Under the pieces are notes generated by a model. The model searched no databases. It saw only the letters and a program-made list of their open reading frames with translations, and was not told the DNA's origin. Shown piece after piece: positions 36,619-44,734 of a stretch of DNA of 64,000 nt; the stretch's first letter is position 1; the number at the start of each line of letters is the position of its first letter. The translations under genes were made by a program, and so were the position numbers. The stretch covers positions 1,781,017 to 1,845,016 of the forward strand of contig NZ_JAYMYY010000001.1 in assembly GCF_039889165.1 (NCBI RefSeq), written 5' to 3'. Source of the DNA: Pseudocitrobacter cyperus (GTDB lineage: Bacteria > Pseudomonadota > Gammaproteobacteria > Enterobacterales > Enterobacteriaceae).

Positions 36619-37273
36619 CGTCTGGTATCTTTCTGGCATATCAGAAGGTATGAAAGCGCAAGAAATTGTCACCGAATGTTGGCTAATAAAAAATAGCGAC
36701 GACTGGAAACAAGCGATTGCAGGGCTTGATCCTTATCAACCGAAAGAGAGACTGGTTCTCCTGTGCGTTAGCAATGCGACATTGTTAAGCGCATTGACAC
36801 GCCATTTCTATGGTAAAACAAAACTGTGTATATCGCCGCCTGGGCTTAACTCCAGCCGCCCCTTTTTTTGCCAAAATGGGGTCTACTACTTTAATAAAAA
36901 TATCGCGCTGGCCGAACTTATCGATATATTTATGCTGGTTTTGAAAACCAAAAACAGAAAAGAAAACACCCTCACTGAACGGGAAATGTTTATTCTCAAT
37001 GAGCTTATTAGTGCTGGTAGCGTAAAGGGCGTCTACAATGCTGTCAGAGTTTCGTACAGAGTGGTGTCGTACTATAAAAGGTCAGCCCTGAAAAAGATGG
37101 GGTTGCCAGGCTGCCAAAACTATCTGACCATCTATCCGGCGATTGTGGCGGTCAAAAAGGTACTTCATTCCTGGCAGCATGAGGAGCAGGAATCTATTGT
37201 GACGCGACACACCTACCGTCTGAACAGCACGCTGGAACCGTTCGACGCAAAACCGTCTGCAATCAGCGCATGA
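36593..37273 (+). CDS. LuxR-type regulator 2, overlapping the EAL gene
   Basis: ATG at 36593 inside the EAL gene (26-bp overlap), giving 226 aa with a receiver-like start (MKAIIISDDVWYLSGISEGM). The C-terminal helix-turn-helix is ENTLTEREMFILNELISAGS with recognition helix VRVSYRVVSYYKRSALKKMG. The overlap implies translational coupling with the EAL protein, which could therefore be its partner. FimY-like proteins of other fimbrial clusters have a similar shape. The longer frame starting at 36494 runs through EAL coding sequence and is not supported. Confidence 0.75.
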   Translation: MKAIIISDDVWYLSGISEGMKAQEIVTECWLIKNSDDWKQAIAGLDPYQPKERLVLLCVSNATLLSALTRHFYGKTKLCISPPGLNSSRPFFCQNGVYYFNKNIALAELIDIFMLVLKTKNRKENTLTEREMFILNELISAGSVKGVYNAVRVSYRVVSYYKRSALKKMGLPGCQNYLTIYPAIVAVKKVLHSWQHEEQESIVTRHTYRLNSTLEPFDAKPSAISA

Positions 37274-37276
37274 GCT

Positions 37277-37324
37277 GGACGTAAAAAACCCATACACCGT
37301 GGTGTATGGGTTTTTTGTGTTCAT
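37277..37324. terminator. Copy 2 of the repeated terminator block
   Basis: Ten-bp stem AACCCATACA / TGTATGGGTT (37287-37312) with A6 before and T6 after, so it can stop both the regulator transcript and the leftward peptide genes. The surrounding 48 bp match the betA terminator block at 29115-29163 at all but about three positions. Confidence 0.85.
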
Positions 37325-37340
37325 GTCCGCACGACTACAC

Positions 37341-37682
37341 TTAGATAGTGTTATTGGTGCTGGTGCCTGGGTAGAAGCTACCATTGATGACACTAGTCCA
37401 GAAGCTGGAAGTAATGCTTTCGACTTCTTCCGCATGGTTATAACCATACAGCGCACCGGCAATACCACCAGTGACAAGACCAATAGCCCCACCAACGACC
37501 ATACCAACACCCTGGCCAATAGTACCGACACCAATCAGACCGCCGCCGTCACCGCCGTGAACACCACCGATGATTGCCCCACCTGCAGTTGCACTCGCAG
37601 CAAACAAGATGCTGGAATAGATAGAACTTCCGATAGAAGCACCAGATACTTCATTCATTTCAATTAAAGTTAATTCACGCAC
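37341..37682 (-). CDS. Microcin-like secreted peptide 1 (double-glycine-type leader, GTG start)
   Basis: 113 aa starting at a GTG with GGAG eight bases upstream. The first 15 residues, MRELTLIEMNEVSGA, match the class II microcin leader pattern (M-[RK]-x-[LI]-T-x-x-E-[LM]-x-x-V-[SG]-G-[GA]); E. coli microcin L has a GA-ending leader of the same length. Cleavage after GA would leave 98 residues: a Gly-rich hydrophobic core (AGGAIIGGVHGGDGGGLIGV ... VVGGAIGLVTGG), then a polar conserved tail ending FYPGTSTNNTI. It is about 83% identical to peptide 2 next door. No cysteines. The exporter operon lies upstream on the same strand. Confidence 0.8.
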   Translation of the reverse strand: MRELTLIEMNEVSGASIGSSIYSSILFAASATAGGAIIGGVHGGDGGGLIGVGTIGQGVGMVVGGAIGLVTGGIAGALYGYNHAEEVESITSSFWTSVINGSFYPGTSTNNTI

Positions 37683-37720
37683 GATTATTTCTCCGTAAAA
37701 TCTAAAAACATTATTCCCGA

Positions 37721-38062
37721 TTAAATATTGTTATTTGTGCTAGTACCTGGATAGAAGCTACCATTAATAACACTAGTCCAGAAGCTGGTATTAATACTTT
37801 CAACTTCTTCTGCATGGTTATAACCATAAATCGTGCCAAAAATACCGGCTGTCACTAAACCAATAGCCCCGCCCGCAATCATACCGACGCCCTGACCAAT
37901 TGACCCGACGCCCAGCAGGCCGCCGCCGTCACCACCATGAACGCCACCAATAATGGCGCCACCTGCAGTACCTGCTGCTGCGCTCAGAATCCCGGAATAA
38001 ATTGCTGATCCCAATGAAGCACCGGCAACTTCGTTCATTTCAATAATTGTTAATTCACGCAT
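37721..38062 (-). CDS. Microcin-like secreted peptide 2 (double-glycine-type leader)
   Basis: 113 aa, ATG start behind AAGGACGAG. Leader MRELTIIEMNEVAGA, then a glycine-rich membrane-active-looking core and the tail YGYNHAEEVESI ... FYPGTSTNNNI. By eye it differs from peptide 1 at 19 of 113 positions. Changes fall mostly in the hydrophobic core (for example SSIYSSILFA against SAIYSGILSA), while the tail is almost invariant. 38 bp separate the two genes, so they are co-transcribed, and peptide 2, with its ATG, may be made in larger amount. It is a tandem duplicate; a two-peptide bacteriocin is one reading. Confidence 0.82.
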   Translation of the reverse strand: MRELTIIEMNEVAGASLGSAIYSGILSAAAGTAGGAIIGGVHGGDGGGLLGVGSIGQGVGMIAGGAIGLVTAGIFGTIYGYNHAEEVESINTSFWTSVINGSFYPGTSTNNNI

Positions 38063-38207
38063 ATCTATCTCGTCCTTAGGATATTAAACACTCACGCTGT
38101 GGTAAGTGGTGTAATTATTTAACGGTTCACCAGGCATTGATATAGAAAAAACAATGAAAATGATAACTAAAGGTGGAAAAAGATTTAATCGGCCGTGTAA
38201 AAAAAAG

Positions 38208-38231
38208 AGGCCTTAAGTTAAAAAAAGGCCT
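38208..38231 (-). terminator. Hairpin between exporter operon and peptide genes
   Basis: Inverted repeat AGGCCTT / AAGGCCT separated by an A-rich loop, with A/T runs on both sides, 35-58 bp downstream of the ABC-transporter stop codon. It suggests the peptides have their own promoter in 38063-38207. Confidence 0.6.
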
Positions 38232-38265
38232 TTTAAACGCTAAAAAAATGCGCATATGACAATTT

Positions 38266-40425
38266 TTAGCTTAATGCCGGTGTCATCTCTCTGTTTTGCC
38301 CACCAAACAGCGTGGCTTTATCGACTTCATTGATTTGACGATTCGCCACCACAAAAATACGATCGGCGCTCATTATCGTCTCTGGCCGATGGGCGATAAT
38401 AATTCGGGTGATATTCATCTGGCGTATTGCGTCATTAATCGCTTTTTCACGGTAGATATCAAGATGGCTGGTCGCTTCATCAAGCAGCAATATTGCCGGC
38501 CTTTTATACAACGCCCTCGCCAACAGCAGCCGCTGAATTTGCCCGCCGGAAAGCGCAGAGCCCATGTCCCCTACCAGGCTGTTATAGCCCATCGGCATGG
38601 CCACGATGTCGGTATGCACTTGCGCAATTTTGGCCGCCTCTTCAACTCTTGCCATGTCAAAATCGGCGTCAAAAAAGCAGATATTATCCAGGATAGACCC
38701 GGCAAAAAGCTGGTCATCCTGCATCACGCTGCCGGTATTGTGACGCACCCACGTCATCCCCAGGCGCACATTTTCCACGCCATCAATCAGCACCATCCCC
38801 TCTTCGGCACGCAAAAGCCCGAGGAACAAACGCGCCAGCGTGGTTTTCCCTTGCCCGGAAGGGCCGACAATCGCCACTGATTCCCCGGCTTTAATTAGCA
38901 TATTTGCTTTCTGTAAGATCCACGGTTCCGTTGGCGAATAACGAAATGAAAGATTTTTCACTTCCACAGAAACCGCTTTTTCGGGGTCGGGATGACCAGA
39001 AAGATTCAGCATGTCATCTTCACGTTCGCTGAGCACAATATCCGACAAACGTTCGCCGTGCAGACGCAGCATGCGAAATTCGATAAAGGCGTCAATCAGA
39101 CCTGAAGCACGGCTGATAAACTGATCCGAGAAGGTGATAAATGACATCAGCATCCCGCTGGAGAAGTTGCCATCCAGCACCTGTAATGCCGCCAGCCAGA
39201 TAAGGACAATACGCCCAACCCCCGATAACACCCCCTGCACCGTAGAGAAGAAAATGGTCAATCGCTGGATCTTGATGCCATTATTCGTCGCCTCCACCAG
39301 CTCATTGGTGTAGGTTGAAACGCGCATATTCTGCTTGTTGCTCAACATGATGGCCTGTGCGCCGCGGATCGATTCGATCAACTGGCTTTGCACCTGCGAG
39401 TTGGCGATCATCTGGTCTTCACTGGCCTGACGAAAAGGACGGAATGCCACCAGACGTACAGTGGTGTAGGCAAGGAAAAGCCCCACCACAATCAGCGCCA
39501 GCGAAGGGCTATACACGACGATGATGCCAAGAGTAATAATCGACATCACCCCGTCAAAGACCGAGGCAATAAAACGTGTTGTCAGGGTGCTTTGAATATT
39601 ATTAATAGAGCCGAAACGCGAGACGATATCGCCCATATGGCGCTCTTCAAACCAGGCGAGCGGCAGGTTGAGCAAATGAGCACAGATATTGCTTGACCAC
39701 TGTACGCTCAGCAGGCTGGAAAACCATGTCGTCACCCAGGTTCTTAGCGCGGTGATCCCATTTTGTAACAGCACAACAATAATAAATGCGCAGCCCAGCA
39801 GGGTCATTAAATCGTAATCGGCAGAAACCAGCACCTGATCGAGTACCCACTGCATATAGAACGGGCTAATAATGCCGAATATTTCCAGCGCCAGCGTCAA
39901 TACCATGAGCTGAGCAAACGCCGACTTAATACCCGACACGTTGCCAAGCAGTTTGAGCATCGAGAGAGACTCTTTCTCTTCTCGTTTTTCAAAATTCGCC
40001 TGCGGCACCAGCTCCAGCGCAATCCCTGTAAAGAAGGCGGATACCTCCTTCATTTTCAGTACGCGTCGCCCACGAGCGGGGTCGTGAATAACGACTTTAT
40101 CGCCGTGAACTTCACTTAACACCACATAGTGTTTCATATCCCAGTGCAGGATAGCGGGCAGGCGAAGCTGGCTTAACTCTTCCACCTCAAGGCGCAGCGC
40201 GCGGCACACCAGCCCAAGGTTGCCCGCAAGATTAATCACATCCGTTAATGTGCTGCCTTTCAGCGACATCGCGAATTTTTTTCGCAACGTCAGCATATCC
40301 ATTTTATGGCCATAATACCCGGCCACCATGCCAATGCAGGCCAGACCGCATTCCGCGGCCTGCGTCTGGCGTAATACCGGTAACGTTTTTCGCCCGGAAA
40401 AACGTAGTTTTTCAATAAAATCCAT
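38266..40425 (-). CDS. Peptidase-containing ABC exporter (C39, CvaB-type)
   Basis: Inner-membrane transporter that cleaves double-glycine leaders and exports the peptide. 719 aa from the ATG at 40425 (AGG seven bases upstream). N-terminal C39 peptidase (residues about 10-140) has its catalytic Cys in QAAECGLACIGMVAGYYG, His in HWDMKHYVVLSEV and Asp in VIHDPARGRR, all intact. Six-helix membrane domain (about 165-440), then an ATPase domain with Walker A GPSGQGKTT, signature LSGGQIQRLLLARAL and Walker B AILLLDEAT. Third gene of the secretion operon. Its obvious cargo is the peptides just downstream and probably the one at 54377. Confidence 0.95.
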   Translation of the reverse strand: MDFIEKLRFSGRKTLPVLRQTQAAECGLACIGMVAGYYGHKMDMLTLRKKFAMSLKGSTLTDVINLAGNLGLVCRALRLEVEELSQLRLPAILHWDMKHYVVLSEVHGDKVVIHDPARGRRVLKMKEVSAFFTGIALELVPQANFEKREEKESLSMLKLLGNVSGIKSAFAQLMVLTLALEIFGIISPFYMQWVLDQVLVSADYDLMTLLGCAFIIVVLLQNGITALRTWVTTWFSSLLSVQWSSNICAHLLNLPLAWFEERHMGDIVSRFGSINNIQSTLTTRFIASVFDGVMSIITLGIIVVYSPSLALIVVGLFLAYTTVRLVAFRPFRQASEDQMIANSQVQSQLIESIRGAQAIMLSNKQNMRVSTYTNELVEATNNGIKIQRLTIFFSTVQGVLSGVGRIVLIWLAALQVLDGNFSSGMLMSFITFSDQFISRASGLIDAFIEFRMLRLHGERLSDIVLSEREDDMLNLSGHPDPEKAVSVEVKNLSFRYSPTEPWILQKANMLIKAGESVAIVGPSGQGKTTLARLFLGLLRAEEGMVLIDGVENVRLGMTWVRHNTGSVMQDDQLFAGSILDNICFFDADFDMARVEEAAKIAQVHTDIVAMPMGYNSLVGDMGSALSGGQIQRLLLARALYKRPAILLLDEATSHLDIYREKAINDAIRQMNITRIIIAHRPETIMSADRIFVVANRQINEVDKATLFGGQNREMTPALS

Positions 40426-40439
40426 TTGCATACCTGAGG

Positions 40440-41693
40440 TTAAAAGCGTTTACCGAGCGCATAGAGCGGCTCAAGAACCCATTGATAGAGATGTCGCTTG
40501 TCGACAATAAAATCTGCATTGACTGCACTGCCCGGCGGCAGAGAATACTTTTCGCCGTAGGCGCTAATGGACTGTTTATTCAGCACTATTTTGACCTGAT
40601 AAAACTGCTCCTGGGCCTGGTTATCGCCGGTGACGGAAGCCACATCTTTTGGTGTAAGCGCCGACTCAGATACTTCCAGAACCCTGCCATACTGCTGACC
40701 AAATTTCTGATATGGGAAGGATTCATAGCGCAACACCACCTTCTGCCCCGGTTTAATAAAACCAATCGCGCGACTGCTGAGCATCACGCGAGCCTGCAGG
40801 TCTCCCTCCCGCGGGATAAGCGACGCCAGCGTTTGCCCGCTCGCCACGATCTGCCCTCTCTTCACCAGTACCGACCCTACAATCGCGTCCGCAGGCGCAG
40901 TCAGGATCGTCGCCCGACGCGACTCGTTTTCCAGTAAGGATTGATTGAGTTCGGCTATTTTTTGGTTAACCTCATTCTTCTGTTTCAGAAAGTTGATGGG
41001 TTGTTCAATGCGCTGCTGCTGGAGTTGCGCCAGTTGCTGTTTCAGCTCCAGCAATTGCCGCCCCACATCCTGCATTCGCACGACGGCTTCGAGGCGCACG
41101 GAGTCCTGCTGATCGATTTGCGAGTTTGAGGCATACCCTTCAGCGAGCAACGCTTTGAGGTTTTTGAGCTTCTCCTGCTCAATGCCTATCTGGCTTCGCC
41201 GCTGGCTATTAATTAACTGCAACTGGGCGATTTGTTCTTTCAGCAGCCCGATGCGATCGTTAAGACCCTGCATCGTGCTGGTGTTAATCGCCTCCAGATT
41301 CTGCAACTCACTGTTAAGGACTTCTCGTTGATCGTGAAGCTGCCTGGCGATTTGCTCGCGCGTCTCCCCCAGAGAGGTTGAGATATCGCTGGAAAGAGAA
41401 GCCAGCTTCTCGCCTTTTTTTACCCTTTGCCCCTCATGGACAAAAATGCCGGTAAGCGTACCGCCGCCAACCGAGGCGATATCCAGTATCCCCTGCTCTG
41501 GCACCAGTGTGCCCTTTGCGGACTCGCGTTTGGTGTAGCTGCCAAAAATCAACAATGCGATGATGGCTGCCGCGATGCCGCCGACAAAGACAATCAACAG
41601 CCAGCGCCAGGGTGGGGTATATAACACCACCGTGCCGATAGATTTTGCGCGATTGTTATCGATCGCCTGCTGACGAAATAAAGGTTCTGACAT
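40440..41693 (-). CDS. Type I secretion periplasmic adaptor (HlyD/CvaA-type)
   Basis: Membrane-fusion protein joining the ABC exporter to the outer-membrane channel. 417 aa: short cytoplasmic N-terminus, one membrane helix (WLLIVFVGGIAAAIIALLIF, about 30-49), lipoyl-like half motifs (GTLVPEQGILDIASVGGGTL; APADAIVGSVLVKRGQIVAS) around a long coiled coil (about 100-265), and a beta-barrel domain. 17 bp after the TolC-like gene and 14 bp before the exporter. CGGAG eight bases upstream of the start. Confidence 0.93.
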   Translation of the reverse strand: MSEPLFRQQAIDNNRAKSIGTVVLYTPPWRWLLIVFVGGIAAAIIALLIFGSYTKRESAKGTLVPEQGILDIASVGGGTLTGIFVHEGQRVKKGEKLASLSSDISTSLGETREQIARQLHDQREVLNSELQNLEAINTSTMQGLNDRIGLLKEQIAQLQLINSQRRSQIGIEQEKLKNLKALLAEGYASNSQIDQQDSVRLEAVVRMQDVGRQLLELKQQLAQLQQQRIEQPINFLKQKNEVNQKIAELNQSLLENESRRATILTAPADAIVGSVLVKRGQIVASGQTLASLIPREGDLQARVMLSSRAIGFIKPGQKVVLRYESFPYQKFGQQYGRVLEVSESALTPKDVASVTGDNQAQEQFYQVKIVLNKQSISAYGEKYSLPPGSAVNADFIVDKRHLYQWVLEPLYALGKRF

Positions 41694-41710
41694 TTTTCGG
41701 CTCCGTATCC

Positions 41711-43030
41711 TTACTGTGCGCAGCGATATTTTTTGAGCGCCGACATATCCAGTTCGCCAAGCGTGGCATCCAGTTCAGTGTGGGCGCGGATTAAGGCGAA
41801 CTGCGCTTCAGATTTCTCACTCAAGGCAGAGGCGTATTCATTCAGGGAATCGAGCTCATCAATGAGCGTGCGCATACCTATCTCCCTGCCATAGCGGGTG
41901 GAATCAAGGCGTTCATGGGCAGAGTGAAGTAAACGCTCACTCGCGGCCAGACGCGTAAAGCCACTCTTCAGGGCATTCAGAGAGCCATTAAGACTCTGCT
42001 TTGCGCGAAGTTGCGCCAGCGCCAGCAGATCTTTCGACTGTGAGCGCCGTTTCGCCGCTTCAATACTTTGCGATACCGCGCCGCCTCCGGAGAAAAGAGG
42101 AATGGAAACATTCAGCGACACCATTGTGTCGCGTGTTTTATTCGTCGTACCGAAAAGTTCATCCAGCTCATTGCTGTCCTCCGCCCGGCTCCAGTTTGTG
42201 CCGTAACCGGCCTGCAGATTAACTACCGGCAGATGGGCGCTGGTCGCCGTGAGCACATCGGCATCACTCTGCCTGACGGAAAACTGCGCAGCGCGAATAT
42301 CAAGGTTGTCTTTCATCATCGCTGCCTGCAGTTGTTCACGCGGAGTCGTGCGCAAAGAAGGTATGCAGGAAAGAGTCGCCTCATTAATTTCACTGGCATC
42401 GTGTCCGGTCAGGCTGATAAAAACTAATGCCGCATCATTGAGGTCACTTTCCGCATTCACAATATCAGCCTGTGCCTTATCAAAGCGGGCCTGGGCATCG
42501 CTGACATCAAGGCGCGTTGACTCCCCCAACGATAGCTGCGCTTTCGCCTGATTAAGCTTTTGCTGATAAAGCTGCAAAACCTGTTTTTTACTGTTCAGCA
42601 ACTCCCGGCGATAGACCACATCCGTCCACGCCACGATGGTGCTCTTAATCAGTTTCTGCTGCGCCTGTAACAGTTTCGCATCCGCCAGATCGGCAATCGC
42701 ATCCCCCTTTTTCCAGGCCGCATATTTGGCAAGATCAAATACAGGCTGCGTCAGATTAACCGTGGCGCTATGCCGGGTAACACCAGCGGCATAGCTGGCA
42801 TCCGGCTGATCGGTTTTAGACCACGAGCCATTAAGGGAGACCGTCGGTAATAATCCGGCAAAACCCTGGTTTCGTTTTTCATTGTCCGCATCATGCTCAT
42901 TACGAGCCGCATTCATTTCCGGGTCGAAACTATTGGCGGCTAATACGGACTCTTCTATATTAAGTGCATAACTATGCGCGATATTTAATGCATTAACCAA
43001 CAGGCTTATTGCAATGCAGGTTCGTTTCAT
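41711..43030 (-). CDS. TolC-like outer-membrane channel of the type I system
   Basis: 439 aa from the ATG at 43030, with a signal peptide ending near SYALN. The two-fold TolC architecture is visible: two similar halves of helices and strands (NQGFAGLLPTVSLNGSWSKT and SAHLPVVNLQAGYGTNWSRA at equivalent positions) and repeated coiled-coil blocks. A dedicated channel means the system need not borrow the host TolC, unlike the microcin V exporter. 10 bp after the regulator gene. Confidence 0.92.
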   Translation of the reverse strand: MKRTCIAISLLVNALNIAHSYALNIEESVLAANSFDPEMNAARNEHDADNEKRNQGFAGLLPTVSLNGSWSKTDQPDASYAAGVTRHSATVNLTQPVFDLAKYAAWKKGDAIADLADAKLLQAQQKLIKSTIVAWTDVVYRRELLNSKKQVLQLYQQKLNQAKAQLSLGESTRLDVSDAQARFDKAQADIVNAESDLNDAALVFISLTGHDASEINEATLSCIPSLRTTPREQLQAAMMKDNLDIRAAQFSVRQSDADVLTATSAHLPVVNLQAGYGTNWSRAEDSNELDELFGTTNKTRDTMVSLNVSIPLFSGGGAVSQSIEAAKRRSQSKDLLALAQLRAKQSLNGSLNALKSGFTRLAASERLLHSAHERLDSTRYGREIGMRTLIDELDSLNEYASALSEKSEAQFALIRAHTELDATLGELDMSALKKYRCAQ

Positions 43031-43040
43031 GTTTTTTCTT

Positions 43041-43703
43041 TTATAAAATACTGTGCATGTAGACATACTTCATCAATTCACCATTGTTATGAAGATTCAG
43101 CTTCTTCATCGCGCTGGTTTTTTGAGTCGCAATCGTGCTTATTGCCCGCGATCTTTTTTCAGCGATTTCCATCAGGCTATAGCCATCAGAAAACATTTTG
43201 ATAACTTCCCACTCATTTTTAGAGAGTTTTTCACGCGGCAACGCCTGTGCGTTACTGTTTAATTGCTCCAGAATAGAATCAGAAATGTACTTATCTGATT
43301 TGTCCTGATCAAAGACATGCATAATTGCCTGTTTCAGTTCTCGGGAGTCGTCAGTCATACTAATAATGGCATTCACATTCATTTTTAGGATTTTATCGAT
43401 AACGTTAATGTCCGAATCCTGTAAAATCAGAGCGACCTTGCTGTTAATTTTCGGCAATTCACCACGCATATTGGGCTGATTCACCTGCAGGTGATTCATC
43501 AGGTTAAACCAGCTTGCAAGATCGGTGATGATAAGGTCGAGATTTTCAACCTCCATTGCCTTTAACAAGACACTATCGTTCTTAAAAATGTTAATTGTCA
43601 CATTAGACGTTGGGAACACCCTCTGGAAGTAATCCAACAGGAAATCATGAAAAACATTGAATCGATAAAGTAAAACAATATTTATGTTTTGCATTTCCAT
43701 CAT
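43041..43703 (-). CDS. LuxR-type response regulator 3, heading the secretion operon
   Basis: ATG at 43703 with GGAGG eight bases upstream gives 220 aa; the longer frame has no such site. N-terminal receiver-like domain (NINIVLLYRFNVFHDFLLDY ... DLIITDLASW, where the Asp of ITDL may be the acceptor). The C-terminal helix-turn-helix is LSKNEWEVIKMFSDGYSLME followed by RSRAISTIATQKTSAMKKLN, as in RcsB/FimZ-type regulators. First gene of the operon regulator-TolC-HlyD-ABC, with phased A-tracts upstream. Confidence 0.85.
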   Translation of the reverse strand: MMEMQNINIVLLYRFNVFHDFLLDYFQRVFPTSNVTINIFKNDSVLLKAMEVENLDLIITDLASWFNLMNHLQVNQPNMRGELPKINSKVALILQDSDINVIDKILKMNVNAIISMTDDSRELKQAIMHVFDQDKSDKYISDSILEQLNSNAQALPREKLSKNEWEVIKMFSDGYSLMEIAEKRSRAISTIATQKTSAMKKLNLHNNGELMKYVYMHSIL

Positions 43704-43766
43704 CGAATTTTCCTCCCGTAAGTCACGAACACAATGAATTAAACATAATTTTAAAAAGAAACTCAA

Positions 43767-43860
43767 ACGTCAAAAAAACTGAAACATTAAAAAAACACAG
43801 CTTTCATATAAAAAAACCACAGCGTCTTTATAAAAAAAACTAAAATCGCACAAAAAACAC
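43767..43860. promoter_or_regulatory. Phased A-tracts upstream of the secretion operon
   Basis: Runs of six to eight A begin at 43772, 43789, 43810, 43832 and 43852, a spacing of about 17-22 bp, near two helical turns. Such phasing bends DNA. It lies about 70-150 bp upstream of regulator 3, where a promoter and H-NS or activator binding would be expected. The rest of the 43704-44002 gap is AT-rich with no gene. Confidence 0.5.
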
Positions 43861-44002
43861 CCGATAAATTTTAAAAATATTATTTTTAAACTTAAAAAAA
43901 TCGAATAAACCGATTGCATCGCTTATCTAAGGCGGGTGGTATACCCGCTGGAGGGATTAATCCTAAAACCATCAAATGAGCAGTTTCACTGACAGTTAGA
44001 CG

Positions 44003-44734
44003 TTAAATTTCACGTTTATACTCCCAATTTATACCCATATCGTTAACAATTGACCAGTATATTGTCTGCCTTCCGCCAGCAATATCCTTATTGGTAAGGC
44101 TAACTCTTTTTGTTTCACCGGGTAATAACGTCACACCGTTATAATTAACATTGCTAAATTTAATCCCGGAAAGGGAGAGCACACGCTTTCCAGGGTTCGA
44201 AAGAAGCAGCGCGGCATTTTCACCTTTTACCAGCGAGGCATTAATTATTTCTCCTTCGCTCTCTTCCAGAGCCTTCATCGCTACAGGGCGAACAATAAGT
44301 TTGATGCGTATCCGCAGCGGCATTACGATCTGCTGCATTGTGCCTGCTTTACGATTTGTATTCGGTGGAACCTGATAGATATTAATCCAGTACAGTTTTT
44401 CCACATTTTCTACAAAATTTTTGCGCAGCAGTTTAATTCGTACATCCCTTTGCTGTCCCGCCGCCAGCTTAAATACTGGCGGCAAAATCGCAATGGGCAG
44501 GTTTAAATTATCGGGTGATGCCAGCAGATTGCCATCATCGACCCATACCTGAATTAAAGACGGGATCGTGTCGGCATTCGTCAACAGTAGAGATTCTTCA
44601 GCGGGATCGGTCGATAAAATAACGCGTGAACGATCGGGACTCACGACAGCCCCGGCCGGGGGAATCCCCCCAGCCAGGGCCATAATAAGCAATACCGATT
44701 TACTGAAAACTAACCACCACCTGAAGTTGCGCAT
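44003..44734 (-). CDS. Second periplasmic chaperone of fimbrial cluster 2
   Basis: ATG at 44734 (AGGAA seven bases upstream), 35 bp inside the adhesin gene; the longer frame to 44890 reads through adhesin coding sequence. 243 aa, signal peptide (SVLLIMALAGGIPPAGA), chaperone motifs SRVILSTDPAEESLLLTNAD, KLYWINIYQVPPNT and MPLRIRIKLIVRP. The last gene of cluster 2, which therefore has two different chaperones. This one may serve the large adhesin just upstream. Confidence 0.9.
   Translation of the reverse strand: MRNFRWWLVFSKSVLLIMALAGGIPPAGAVVSPDRSRVILSTDPAEESLLLTNADTIPSLIQVWVDDGNLLASPDNLNLPIAILPPVFKLAAGQQRDVRIKLLRKNFVENVEKLYWINIYQVPPNTNRKAGTMQQIVMPLRIRIKLIVRPVAMKALEESEGEIINASLVKGENAALLLSNPGKRVLSLSGIKFSNVNYNGVTLLPGETKRVSLTNKDIAGGRQTIYWSIVNDMGINWEYKREI

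Noticed and set aside
37341..38062. Siderophore (class IIb) microcin assignment for the tandem peptides.
   Set aside because: The Ser-rich tail ending in Ser and the glucosyltransferase/esterase modification genes of that class are absent.
38153..38215. 20-codon basic frame on the plus strand between the exporter and peptide 2.
   Set aside because: No ribosome-binding site, and it runs into the terminator hairpin; random AT-rich sequence explains it.
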